NCBI RefSeq assembly: GCF_014172375.1
Contig: NZ_WNXD01000001.1
Coordinates: 1,922,001-1,986,000, forward strand
Length of the DNA: 64,000 nucleotides
Source: Pedobacter planticolens
GTDB lineage: Bacteria; Bacteroidota; Bacteroidia; Sphingobacteriales; Sphingobacteriaceae
Reading direction: 5' to 3'
The notes under the pieces were generated by a model. It ran no database searches. It was given only the letters and a program-made list of their open reading frames with translations, and was not told the origin of the DNA. Positions 34,711 through 43,527 of the stretch are shown one piece after another (the first letter of the stretch is position 1; each line of letters begins with the position of its first letter). A program made the translations under genes and the position numbers.

Positions 34711-34729
34711 TATCGGGCAAAAAAAAGTT

Positions 34730-35329
34730 TTAGTCGTTTATGGTTTTAATAATTGCTTTAATTGCACTTCTCAAAATTTGCTGATTAATTTCATCATTAG
34801 CACCTTTTTGAACAAGGTTGATTGAGATTAAGCCGTGTATTAACGACCAAAAAGTATAATATTTTAAGCAAGAAGTATCTTCAGACACCGGTTGTTTGGT
34901 TAGTAATTTTTCAATTGCATCATAAAACAAATCGGTTGTGTATTCAGCTTCAGGCATTTTAGTGTAGAGTTCGCAACAATTAACTTGCACTCCATACATC
35001 AATTGGTAAAATTCCTTCTCTTCAAAAGCAAACTCCCAATAGGCTAACCACATTGCCTCTAATTGTTCTTCTGGATCTTCTTTACTATCTCTGGCAGCTT
35101 TTACCTTAACACCTAAATGCATATAACCTTGTCTGGTCAATTCAAATAAAATGCCTTCCTTATTCGAGAAGTATTCGTAAATAATTGGAGCGGTGTACTC
35201 AATTACATCAGCAATTTTGCGCATACTTAAAGCAGCCCATCCCTCTTGTTTTACAATTTGCAAAGCAGCATCTAAAATACTCTTACGAGTATCTTCTTTT
35301 TGACGCTGTATTCTTTCTTTACTTCCCAT
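34730..35329 (-). CDS. TetR/AcrR-family repressor
   Basis: A 199-residue regulator, started at the ATG at 35329 (MGSKERIQRQKEDTR); the longer frame runs through its own operator. The N-terminal helix-turn-helix reads ILDAALQIVKQEGWAALSMR and KIADVIEYTAPIIYEYFSNK, classic TetR. The ligand domain (about 70-199) contains a TetR_C-like YQLMYGVQVNC. It lies just upstream of the RND genes in the same orientation, and matching palindromes lie before it and before the adaptor gene. The natural reading is a drug-sensing repressor of the pump and of itself. Confidence 0.92.
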   Translation of the reverse strand: MGSKERIQRQKEDTRKSILDAALQIVKQEGWAALSMRKIADVIEYTAPIIYEYFSNKEGILFELTRQGYMHLGVKVKAARDSKEDPEEQLEAMWLAYWEFAFEEKEFYQLMYGVQVNCCELYTKMPEAEYTTDLFYDAIEKLLTKQPVSEDTSCLKYYTFWSLIHGLISINLVQKGANDEINQQILRSAIKAIIKTIND

Positions 35330-35353
35330 TGGTTTGTTAAATACTATAAAATA

Positions 35354-35369
35354 ATCTAACACTGTTAAG
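35354..35369. promoter_or_regulatory. operator-like palindrome upstream of the TetR gene
   Basis: ATCTAAC-ACT-GTTAAG, an imperfect version of the 34694 palindrome. It touches a TTTG on the minus strand (35373-35370) and lies 25 nt before the TetR start, which suggests autoregulation. Confidence 0.7.
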
Positions 35370-35527
35370 CAAATGTAGAAACAGTTTTGAAAATGCATAT
35401 CATTTATTTGTCAGATAAATTGAAAAGTGGGTTTAAGCTATTTATTAGCCTTTTTTATTTAGTTATTTATCTTGCAGTTTTTGCTTTTTTACCTAACTTT
35501 AAAGGCATCCCTAATTCCTAAACATAA

Positions 35528-36763
35528 ATGAAATATAGTTTATTACTGTCCCTATTTATACTTCTATTTTGTATTACCGGTGTAAAAGCGCAATCGGCAG
35601 ATGATCTTTTTACACTGGCTCGTAAAGCTGCATTTGATGAAAACAATTATCCGAAAGCCATTTCTTTAAGTAAAACGGCCCTGCAAGGAAGCCCTGATTA
35701 TGCTGATATCCGTGTATTTTTAGGTCGTTTATATACTTGGTCTAAAAAACCAGATAGTGCTCGTTTGGCTTTTAATGAAGTAATTAGCAAACAGCCTGCT
35801 TATGAAGATGCATATGTTGGTTTGGGTAATTTAGAATTTTGGAATGATAATTCTGAAAAGGCATTGGATGTGGTTAATACTGGGCTTAAAAATGCACCTA
35901 CTTCTGAACCGTTACAGTTGTTGAAGGCAAAAGTATTGAACGATTTGAGACGTTGGCAAGAGGCTGATGTGGTGGTGAGTGGTGTTTTAAAGAATAACCC
36001 TACGTTAACTGAGGCTCGTTCTTTGGCGAGTAGAATTAAAGAGAATAGTGCAAAAAACAAAGTAAGTTTAAGCTACGATTATATCTATTTTGATAAACAA
36101 TTTGATGATCCTTGGCATTTGGTAAGTGTTGATTACGGTAGACAAACTAAATATGGGTCTATTATTGGTCGAGTAAATTATGCCAATAGGTTTAATACGA
36201 ATGGATATCAGTTTGAGGTTGATGCTTATCCGCATATTTCGAATACTTTTTATGCGTATGTAAGTGGTGGTATCTCGAATACGGCTGGAGTTTTCCCGAA
36301 ATATAGAGCTGGATTTTCGCTTTACGCTAATTTACCTTTGAGTTTTGAGGCTGAAGCTGGCTTTAGACTTTTACATTTTAGCGATAACACTTGGATTTAT
36401 ACTGCATCTGTAAGTAAGTATTATAAGAGCTTTTGGTTTAATTTTCGAACGTATTTAACTCCTTCAAATAATTCTGTTTCTCAATCTTATGCCTTAACTA
36501 CACGCTATTATTTTGGTGGGGTTGATGATTATTTTAGTTTGGCGCTTGGTACTGGTTTATCTCCAGATGATAATCAGAATAATGTGTTACTTAATTCGAG
36601 TACTTATCGCTTAAAATCGAACAATATATCTTTAGGTTATAGAAAATCTATTAAAACATTTAATGTATTGATGCTTAAGGTGGGTTACGATAACCAAGAA
36701 TATTTGAAGAATACAAAGGGTAATCAGTTAGATTTTGGCATTGGTTATTTAAGGAGATTCTAA
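35528..36763 (+). CDS. YaiO-type outer-membrane protein: TPR domain plus beta-barrel
   Basis: A 411-residue exported protein (signal ends KAQ, residue 22). Residues about 25-180 form TPR-like helices: AISLSKTALQGSPDYADIRV, then ARLAFNEVISKQPAYEDAYV and ALDVVNTGLKNAPTSEPLQ. From about 185 the protein is alternating beta strands ending in GYLRRF, a C-terminal aromatic typical of outer-membrane barrels. This layout matches the YaiO family and resembles polysaccharide-export porins such as PgaA on a smaller scale. In Escherichia coli, yaiO lies close to a GT2 gene; here a GT2 synthase is 5 kb away. Confidence 0.8.
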   Translation: MKYSLLLSLFILLFCITGVKAQSADDLFTLARKAAFDENNYPKAISLSKTALQGSPDYADIRVFLGRLYTWSKKPDSARLAFNEVISKQPAYEDAYVGLGNLEFWNDNSEKALDVVNTGLKNAPTSEPLQLLKAKVLNDLRRWQEADVVVSGVLKNNPTLTEARSLASRIKENSAKNKVSLSYDYIYFDKQFDDPWHLVSVDYGRQTKYGSIIGRVNYANRFNTNGYQFEVDAYPHISNTFYAYVSGGISNTAGVFPKYRAGFSLYANLPLSFEAEAGFRLLHFSDNTWIYTASVSKYYKSFWFNFRTYLTPSNNSVSQSYALTTRYYFGGVDDYFSLALGTGLSPDDNQNNVLLNSSTYRLKSNNISLGYRKSIKTFNVLMLKVGYDNQEYLKNTKGNQLDFGIGYLRRF

Positions 36764-36769
36764 TTTCTT

Positions 36770-37927
36770 ATGAAGAAAAACAAGTTGTTATTGGCTTTAT
36801 GGTTAATACCTGCCACACCTATACTCATGCTGATTGTTTGGTTTTTTATGCCAAAAACAAAATTGGTGGTTGCCATTGTTGATAAAACTGTTTTAACGAG
36901 CGATGGTCAAGAGCATATTTCTTTAGATTGGGTACTTAACCAGGAAAAGTATACAAAGACCAGCGAAAAAAGATATAAAGTAGGTTCGGATTATTATGGT
37001 TTTTTCCCGAAGGATAATGAAAAATTTAGACTGAAAGGTTTGGAGCGTTTTAGCCCTAGCCAACTTGAACAGCTAAGTGAGGATGCTAACCTAGCCTACT
37101 TTACAGATACGTATGGCATTTACAAGAAAGAATGGTACAATCAACATACTGATCAAAGAAGTTCTGGAATACTATATGGCGGCTTGAGTACTCGTGATTT
37201 AGATTTTTTGGAGCTGATGAAAGCTAAGCGTAAGTTGATTATTACGGAGTTTAATACGATTGGATCGCCGACGAGTACGGAAAACAGAAATAGGTTTGAA
37301 CAGCTTTTTGGTATGCATTGGACGGGTTGGACTGCTCGGTTCTTTAATAGTTTAGATACTGCTGTGAATACAGAGTTACCTATTTGGTTGGTTCGTAATT
37401 ATAAAGCTGCTAATGGAAAGAAGTGGCCTTTTAAACGAGCGGGTATTGCATTTGTGAGTGATTTTGATCAGGTTGTTATTTTAGAAGATACTACTCATTT
37501 AAGTAATCCGTTGCCGTATATTATTAGTTCTAAATACGGGCAGGAGAAATTCTCTTTACCTGAAAAAATTAAATATCCGTTTTGGTTTGATGTTATTGTA
37601 CCAAATGAAAAGGTTAATCAACGTGTTGCCGATTTTAAAATCTATCTTAACCAAAAAGGGAAAGCTGAGTTGAAAAAATATGGTATTCCAGAAAGTTTTC
37701 CGGCTGTATTAATGCACAATGCTAGCGATTATCAGTTTTACTATTTTTCTGGTGATTTTTGTGATAATCCGATTTCTATGACTTCTTCTTATTTTAAAGG
37801 AATAGGTTTTTTCAAATTTCTACTATACGATACTCAAGACCCAATGGAGCGTAAAAGTTTCTTTTGGAATTTTTATCGACCTATGTTGACTACTATTTTA
37901 AAAGATGAGGTAAGTAAGAAGAGGTAG
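36770..37927 (+). CDS. unclassified membrane-anchored protein, partner of the YaiO-like gene
   Basis: A 385-residue protein I cannot assign. One N-terminal membrane helix (ALWLIPATPILMLIVWFF) is followed by a large extracytoplasmic domain. Distinct segments are LAYFTDTYGIYKKEW, then GILYGGLSTRDLDFLELM and LIITEFNTIGSPTSTENR, GMHWTGWTARFFNSLD and KRAGIAFVSDFDQVVIL. The alternation of strands ending in D-T-Y, GGL and EFNT recalls a Rossmann-like or glutamine-amidotransferase-like core, but no catalytic triad is evident. It starts 6 nt after the YaiO-like gene, so the two are surely cotranscribed and probably act together. Confidence 0.6.
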   Translation: MKKNKLLLALWLIPATPILMLIVWFFMPKTKLVVAIVDKTVLTSDGQEHISLDWVLNQEKYTKTSEKRYKVGSDYYGFFPKDNEKFRLKGLERFSPSQLEQLSEDANLAYFTDTYGIYKKEWYNQHTDQRSSGILYGGLSTRDLDFLELMKAKRKLIITEFNTIGSPTSTENRNRFEQLFGMHWTGWTARFFNSLDTAVNTELPIWLVRNYKAANGKKWPFKRAGIAFVSDFDQVVILEDTTHLSNPLPYIISSKYGQEKFSLPEKIKYPFWFDVIVPNEKVNQRVADFKIYLNQKGKAELKKYGIPESFPAVLMHNASDYQFYYFSGDFCDNPISMTSSYFKGIGFFKFLLYDTQDPMERKSFFWNFYRPMLTTILKDEVSKKR

Positions 37928-37944
37928 TTTGTTGACTGGTTAGG

Positions 37945-38338
37945 TTTCTTTTTTAGCTCGCCGCCGCACAGGCTTGCCTCGGCTCTTGACAGCCGAAGGG
38001 GCAAGTTACTTTTTCCTTGATGAAAAAGTAACCAAAAAATCAAGGCTTAGTATCATCTCTCGGATTAAGCGATCAAAACTTTTAAGGCAACAGAATAAGG
38101 TCCCGATGAAGGATCGGAACTACATTCTGTTTTGGGTTTTGGTTTTTGAAAGTATTTGCACAAGTTTTAATGGCTTTCTCCTTCGGGATGCTACAAGGCC
38201 AGTCCTCGTTCTTAGGAATGGCTTGTGGTTTTGGTAAGGTTGGTAAGGTGGTTACGTCATTGCGAGGTACGAAGCAATCTTAATGCAATAGTTAAGTAGT
38301 TTTGCTAGTGTTGTAAGATTGCTTCTGTTCGCAATGAC
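37945..38338. repeat. composite dispersed repeat, copy between convergent genes
   Basis: Holds a leader with CGGCTCTTGACAGCCG and TTACTTTTT...AAAAAGTAA hairpins, then AATCAAGGCTTAGTATCATC, a core to about 38250, and a CGTCATTGCGAG inverted repeat (38255-38338). The core matches 26609-26815 over about 200 bp with scattered differences. It separates the convergent YaiO and sulfatase operons. No gene is present. Confidence 0.85.
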
Positions 38339-38357
38339 TAAACGATTATAACTCTTA

Positions 38358-40409
38358 TTATTTTAATAATGGGCTATACTTTTTGATTAGGGAATCGGGT
38401 ACTATTTTAGCGCCGTTTGCAATTTTATTGTTTCGTTTTTTAAAGTTATCAAATGCATTTTTTAATTGATTATAAGTTGTTTCATCTTCTATTGAAACTT
38501 CTTCCATTGCATTATTTAGCTTGAATAATGAGTTTCCATTCAAATGATATTCGCCCATTACAAAATCTAGCATATCTGTTTTAGTTTGTATCATTGGGTA
38601 ATTATGTACATTTCTAAAGCTGCGAGCGGTATCTAAACCTTGCCCTATCCAACTTGTAACTGAAGGTGTTTTAATGGCATAGTTTTTCTTTAAAAAAGCT
38701 AATAGACTTGGAGTGATATCAAAATGTGTAGAAATAGATTCCATTTGCGCTGTACGTTTTAACATTGGCGAATAGATTATTAATGGCACATGATATCGAT
38801 CTATTTTATTACTCATTGGAATTTCTGGCATTCGATGATCTCCAGTTATCAAAAAGATGGTATTCTGATAATCACTTCTTTTCTGATATTTAGCAAAAAA
38901 ATTCCTTAGCGCTTCATCTGTATACATGATACTTGAATATTGCAGTTTATAATTCCGATAATTTGATTTTTTAGACTCATCAAATTTTAAGTAATCCATT
39001 CGCTGCTCAAACAGTTTCAAGTATTTTTCTTGATTGTTTATAAAGAATGGGTTGTGGGTAGCAACTGTTAAAATAACATTTAGTTCTGGCGCTTTTTCTA
39101 TCGTAGGTTTTCGGGTGTTTAGGTAATAATTAAACAGCTGATCATCTGTGTAACCCCAAGTAAACCCATTGTGAGCGGGAAGTTTCTGATATCCATTTGG
39201 AAATGTAAATTCATCATTAATTTCATCAACTGCGTTCTTTTTTAGGAAAGCATTCATGTTATCGAATTTAGAATCTCCCCCATAATAAAATGAGGTGCGG
39301 TAACCATTGTGCTTAAGTAAACTATATAGCGACAAATGGTTTGGCATTTGACTACCCATTTCTAAGAAACCATTTTTTGCAAAAGGTAAGGACCCCATTA
39401 ACGATGGTAAAACGGCAAATGTACGTCCGCCCTCGCTTAAAAAGTTTTTCCAGTACAGGCTTTTGCCAGATAGTGAATCAATAAATGGTGTGAAATTACC
39501 TAAATAAGCACCTTCGTTTGTGAAGGCTCTGCCTAAACCTTCGACCAATAAAATAACTATGTGCGGAGGTTTGGTATTAGGTTTAAAAAAGGGTGTTAGC
39601 ACATCGGGTGTTTGCTCGGTATGTAAAAATGGATATTCATTCTCATTGATATAATTGAATGAAGCTACTTGAGTTGTGTTTCCTCCTTCATAATCGCCGA
39701 TGTAATTATCTGCATAAATATCTACTTCTTCGTTTGGTGGGAAGAAATGATTGTAACTTGCTGTAAAGAAATAATCTGATTTGTTTAGTACAAGGTTATT
39801 AGAGAAATCTGATTCTAGATTTGGAAGACCAATCCAGTTGCTGACAGGAATAAATAACAGTAATATCGATAAAATTGGAAGTACCAAAGCTAGTTTACGG
39901 GCAACATTAATTTTTGGAGTTAAAAACTTAAATGCTGCGATGATACCAATTAAAACTACAAGAAAGGCAATAGTCATTGCAATGCTTAAGCCGCCAGATG
40001 CGCCAATAGTTTGTTTAATATCTGCGATAGAATATCCGTATAAATCGCCACCTAATGGTACTAATGAGGTATTAAAATAGCCAATTAGGATGAGTTGTGC
40101 TACTGCGAGTAGTGTTAATAGTACATAAGTAATTGTGTAAATGGTTTTTTGAGCGAAGTAAAATATGAGTACGAAAATTAAGTATTGGAGCCAAAGCCAC
40201 TTTAGCCAGAAAATAATATCTAATAGCCACGACCAACCAATAACGGCAAATAAATGTTGTGGAAATTGACGGGTAATACCGTTTAATATAAGCTCTAAAA
40301 GGCTGAGTAAAAATAGAATACCAAGCCAAATTAGCATCACTTTTGCAAATGCTTGACTTGCTGTGTGTATTTTTTTTAGGTTATCTGGATTGATTATGCT
40401 GTTCTTCAT
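38358..40409 (-). CDS. LtaS-like membrane sulfatase / phosphoglycerol-transferase family protein
   Basis: A 683-residue protein of the alkaline-phosphatase superfamily. Five hydrophobic helices span about 20-195, then an extracytoplasmic domain begins near PPHIVILLVEGLGRAF. The nucleophile region is GGRTFAVLPSLMGSLP (Thr near 327), and metal-binding parts are YYGGDSKFDNMNAF and TGDHRMPEIP. Relatives transfer phosphoglycerol or phosphoethanolamine to glycans (LtaS, OpgB, EptA) or cleave sulfates. Its position 3 nt after a GT2 synthase suggests it decorates that glycan; this is inference. Last gene of the operon. Confidence 0.82.
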   Translation of the reverse strand: MKNSIINPDNLKKIHTASQAFAKVMLIWLGILFLLSLLELILNGITRQFPQHLFAVIGWSWLLDIIFWLKWLWLQYLIFVLIFYFAQKTIYTITYVLLTLLAVAQLILIGYFNTSLVPLGGDLYGYSIADIKQTIGASGGLSIAMTIAFLVVLIGIIAAFKFLTPKINVARKLALVLPILSILLLFIPVSNWIGLPNLESDFSNNLVLNKSDYFFTASYNHFFPPNEEVDIYADNYIGDYEGGNTTQVASFNYINENEYPFLHTEQTPDVLTPFFKPNTKPPHIVILLVEGLGRAFTNEGAYLGNFTPFIDSLSGKSLYWKNFLSEGGRTFAVLPSLMGSLPFAKNGFLEMGSQMPNHLSLYSLLKHNGYRTSFYYGGDSKFDNMNAFLKKNAVDEINDEFTFPNGYQKLPAHNGFTWGYTDDQLFNYYLNTRKPTIEKAPELNVILTVATHNPFFINNQEKYLKLFEQRMDYLKFDESKKSNYRNYKLQYSSIMYTDEALRNFFAKYQKRSDYQNTIFLITGDHRMPEIPMSNKIDRYHVPLIIYSPMLKRTAQMESISTHFDITPSLLAFLKKNYAIKTPSVTSWIGQGLDTARSFRNVHNYPMIQTKTDMLDFVMGEYHLNGNSLFKLNNAMEEVSIEDETTYNQLKNAFDNFKKRNNKIANGAKIVPDSLIKKYSPLLK

Positions 40410-40412
40410 ACG

Positions 40413-41846
40413 TTAATTCTTAGCACTTTTGGGTGTTGTAAATCCTTGTCTGGTCATTTCGCCCCATGAATTCTTTTTTCTTAACAAATCGATATTTCCT
40501 TTTATGGCAGACCAAACTCCAAATGGGTGAAATAAAAACGGTTCTAAAAGCGCTGTTAAAACTAGTCTTAAGATATCTTTTTTGCGTTTGTATTGGTTAT
40601 ATGTTAAAACTTCCATTAAAATGGCAAATACAGAATACATTATTCCGAAACTAAAAACCATAGCTAATAAGCCAAAAAAGAAGCGCCAATTGGTTAAGCC
40701 AGATAATGCAAAAAGTAAAAAGCATATCATGCCTACAAATTCTATTATTGGTGCTAAAAATTCGAAAAAGAACCAATACGGGTAGCTTAACATTCCGAGT
40801 AAACCATACTTAGGGTTGAAAAACATTACTTTGTGCATTTGTAGTGTTTCAATTGTACCTCTGGTCCATCGGTTACGTTGTCTGCCTAGTATTTTAAATG
40901 TGGCGGGTGCTTCTGTCCAGCATAAAGGATCTGGAATAAACCTTACTTTATAGGGTAACTTTAGTTCTTCCATGTACCTTCTCATGCGTACCACAAGTTC
41001 CATGTCTTCGCCAACGGTATTGTGGTTATACCCTCCGCATTTTACTACGATATCTCTATCGAATGCACCGAATGCGCCAGAAATTAACAGTAATCCATTT
41101 AGTCTGCTCCAAGCCATTCTGCCCAATAAAAATGCTCTGATATATTCTAAGGTTTGCACTCTCGGTAAAAACTCGTTTGGTAGGTTGATTTGTACTAGTC
41201 TGCCATCTTCAATTTTACATCCGTTGGCTATTCTAATTACTCCGCCAGTTGCAATAATTCTATGTTTTGTACTTTCTAAAAATGGTTTTGCTAGTTTAAG
41301 GAGCGCATCTTGTTCTAAAATACAATCTACATCTATGCAAACTATATAGTCTTTTTGCGAAATATTAATTCCAACATTAAGGGCATCGGCTTTGCCCCCG
41401 TTTTCTTTATCGACAACAATTAACTTTCTATAAATCTTTTTGCTGCTTTTATACACTCCACGAACAGCTTTGGTTTGAATTTGCTGATTTACAAAATGAT
41501 CTGTTTTACATAAACTGTATGCCTTAATTAATTTTTCGAGCGAATCGTCTTTACTTCCATCATTTATAATAATTACTTCTAAGTTGTTGTAATAAATGGA
41601 TAAAAGTGAACGTACGTTTTCGATAATATTGGCGCCTTCGTTGTATGCTGGCGCCAAAATACTTATGCTGGGCGCCAATGATGAACTAGCTAATGCTCTA
41701 TAATCGGTAAAGCTATTTTTGAGTAAATGTTTTCTTACTTCGCCGATAGAGTATAAACCAATAAATATATAGAGGCTTAGTAGCACTAAGGAATACACTA
41801 AAATGATGTTTGTGAATGTATCTACTACAATTGATTGCCAACTCAT
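40413..41846 (-). CDS. processive GT2 glycosyltransferase (PgaC/BcsA-like)
   Basis: A 477-residue inner-membrane synthase that probably makes and threads a polysaccharide. The complete D, DxD, ED, QxxRW set of processive family-2 enzymes is present: Asp96 in INDGSKD, Asp172-x-Asp174 in CIDVDCI, GED at 279-281, and QRNRW at 323-327. A helix at 11-33 precedes the domain and three or four helices follow (about 345-440). There is no PilZ domain, so cyclic di-GMP control is not indicated. It overlaps the HEAT gene by ATGA and is followed 3 nt later by the sulfatase. The sugar substrate is unknown. Confidence 0.9.
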   Translation of the reverse strand: MSWQSIVVDTFTNIILVYSLVLLSLYIFIGLYSIGEVRKHLLKNSFTDYRALASSSLAPSISILAPAYNEGANIIENVRSLLSIYYNNLEVIIINDGSKDDSLEKLIKAYSLCKTDHFVNQQIQTKAVRGVYKSSKKIYRKLIVVDKENGGKADALNVGINISQKDYIVCIDVDCILEQDALLKLAKPFLESTKHRIIATGGVIRIANGCKIEDGRLVQINLPNEFLPRVQTLEYIRAFLLGRMAWSRLNGLLLISGAFGAFDRDIVVKCGGYNHNTVGEDMELVVRMRRYMEELKLPYKVRFIPDPLCWTEAPATFKILGRQRNRWTRGTIETLQMHKVMFFNPKYGLLGMLSYPYWFFFEFLAPIIEFVGMICFLLFALSGLTNWRFFFGLLAMVFSFGIMYSVFAILMEVLTYNQYKRKKDILRLVLTALLEPFLFHPFGVWSAIKGNIDLLRKKNSWGEMTRQGFTTPKSAKN

Positions 41847-42907
41847 ATTAATTCTCCTTCAATTTGTTTAATAATTTGACTTAAAGGATGACTATTGGCT
41901 TCTGGTAATTCTTTTAGCTGAAATATACTAGCTGGATTAATGTTGGCGACTGTACGAACTATCATTCGTTTTAAGTCGTTATCTCCTTGTTCTAAAAAAT
42001 TGATTAAGGTTGGTATATTTTCATCGGAAGCAATATTTTGCAATACATTTACAATGGTCTTTTGATTTTTTAGCGTTTCGTGCTCGTATCTTTCTAATAA
42101 AATGTTAGCTGTATCGGCGTTATAAATTTTTTCTAGCGTATAAATGGTTTCTAATCTAATATTCTCCATTTCGTGAGTTAGACATTCTACTACTTGCTCG
42201 TAAAGCTCAAATCTGTGGTAGTTTCTTGCTAGTTTAAGTGCAAATACAATTACGCTGTTATTTTTTGATTTAAGCCATTTTTCAATTCCGCTAAAATTCT
42301 CTGGCGGAAGCTGTGAAAGTTCTTTTAACAGTTTAATCTGTTGCCATTCTGTAAGTTGATACGAGATTATATCTAAAAATCTAAGTCCTTCAAAACCATA
42401 TAATTTAACAATGGTGGTTTGGGCTTCCATTCGTACCAGTTCATTTTTATTGTTAGTGCATCTGTAAATTTTATTCAAATATTCTTTTTGCTCCATGACA
42501 CCGAGCTCTTGTATGGCTTTTGCTTTAATATGCCATTTCTTACAGTTTCTTAGTCTTTCTTCTGCATCTTTATCTAAATTCAATTGGATGTATAATTTTT
42601 TCAAGTTTAAAGCGGAAACTCCTGAAATATTATTTTTTGCTGCTAACAATTCTTTTGTAAGTAAGCGCTTAAAATGAGGGTTGCTTAACATTTTTTGAGT
42701 TCGACCAGTAATGGGAAACGGTTCATCAGTTACGGCATCATCATGTTCAGAAAAAATGGCATTTCTAATTAATAAATCGGCCATAAGTTTCGATTTTGCA
42801 TACTTCTTTCTTCTGTTTTTTCTGATTGTTAAATTGATCATGATAAAACAAATCATTAAGAATGCAATGCCCAAAAAGATTAATGTTACAACTTCAAAGT
42901 AGATCAT
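41843..42907 (-). CDS. membrane-anchored HEAT-repeat protein
   Basis: A 354-residue protein with one N-terminal helix (VVTLIFLGIAFLMICFIMIN). A charged linker and a cytoplasmic array of HEAT-like helical repeats (about 120-350) follow. Repeats are seen as KAKAIQELGVMEQKEYLNKI, then LVRMEAQTTIVKLYGFEGLR, NIRLETIYTLEKIYNADTA and DLKRMIVRTVANINPASI. Such solenoids usually bind partners. Start and stop overlap both neighbours by ATGA (response regulator before, GT2 after), so stoichiometric production is likely. A natural guess is a bridge between the CheY-like protein and the synthase. Confidence 0.8.
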   Translation of the reverse strand: MIYFEVVTLIFLGIAFLMICFIMINLTIRKNRRKKYAKSKLMADLLIRNAIFSEHDDAVTDEPFPITGRTQKMLSNPHFKRLLTKELLAAKNNISGVSALNLKKLYIQLNLDKDAEERLRNCKKWHIKAKAIQELGVMEQKEYLNKIYRCTNNKNELVRMEAQTTIVKLYGFEGLRFLDIISYQLTEWQQIKLLKELSQLPPENFSGIEKWLKSKNNSVIVFALKLARNYHRFELYEQVVECLTHEMENIRLETIYTLEKIYNADTANILLERYEHETLKNQKTIVNVLQNIASDENIPTLINFLEQGDNDLKRMIVRTVANINPASIFQLKELPEANSHPLSQIIKQIEGELI

Positions 42908-43275
42908 TTTGCCTTCATCATGTCGAATCTTCTAACTCTAACAGTTAGTTCATTTGGGCTAAAAGGTTTTGTAATAAAATCATCTGCGCCAAGTTGAAAT
43001 GCTTCTAAAACAGTATCTTCTTGTCCCATACCCGAAAGAATAATAATAGGAATTTTACGATCTGGATAGTTTTCTTTTATAGCTGCAATAATTTCTAATC
43101 CAGAAACATAGGGCATCATAATATCTGATATCACTAAATCTGGCGAATGTTCTTCTATTTTACTCAAAGCCTCTCGTCCATCTCTTGCCAAAATAACCTC
43201 GTGCCCATCTCTTTTTAGCCTTAGTTCTAAAGTTTTGAGCGTTATCTCTTCATCTTCTGCAATTAAAATTTTCAT
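42904..43275 (-). CDS. single-domain CheY-like response regulator
   Basis: A 123-residue receiver domain without an output domain. The acid pocket is Glu7-Asp8-Glu9, the phosphoacceptor is Asp51 in LVISDIMMP, the switch is Ser81 in ILSGMG, and Lys103 is in ITKPFSPNE. It probably works through protein contacts. It is the first gene of the HEAT-GT2-sulfatase operon and is joined to the HEAT gene by a 4-nt overlap. No histidine kinase lies in the window, so its phosphodonor must be encoded elsewhere. Confidence 0.92.
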   Translation of the reverse strand: MKILIAEDEEITLKTLELRLKRDGHEVILARDGREALSKIEEHSPDLVISDIMMPYVSGLEIIAAIKENYPDRKIPIIILSGMGQEDTVLEAFQLGADDFITKPFSPNELTVRVRRFDMMKAK

Positions 43276-43478
43276 TATTAGGTAGTTAGATAGATCGTAG
43301 TAATGGGGATGTTTTCTGTAAGGAAAATACTAATTCTTTTGCTCAAATCCTAAGTTAAAACATAAATTTTGTTTCCCAATTAAATATAATTTTAAATTAT
43401 TAGAAATTTTATTTCGTAATAATTAACTAACACGGTATAGTGTTTTTTTGTTTTGAAAGGGTTGTTTGGAAACTTTTT

Positions 43479-43514
43479 TACGCATTAAGATTCCCGTTTT
43501 CACGGGAATGACGA
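43479..43514. repeat. half copy of the CGTCATTCCCG dispersed repeat
   Basis: ACGCATTAAGATTCCCG followed by a TTTT loop and CACGGGAATGACGAG, the left half (on the opposite strand) of the element at 13736-13822. The remaining space 43276-43478 is AT-rich and must contain the promoter of the minus-strand response-regulator operon, but I could not fix its elements. Confidence 0.75.
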
Positions 43515-43527
43515 GTGTAGTTTATAG

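Noticed and set aside
37974..38237. An 87-codon frame between the converging operons
   Set aside because: Same repeat family; the sequence matches the non-coding element at 26.6 kb with frame-shifting differences.
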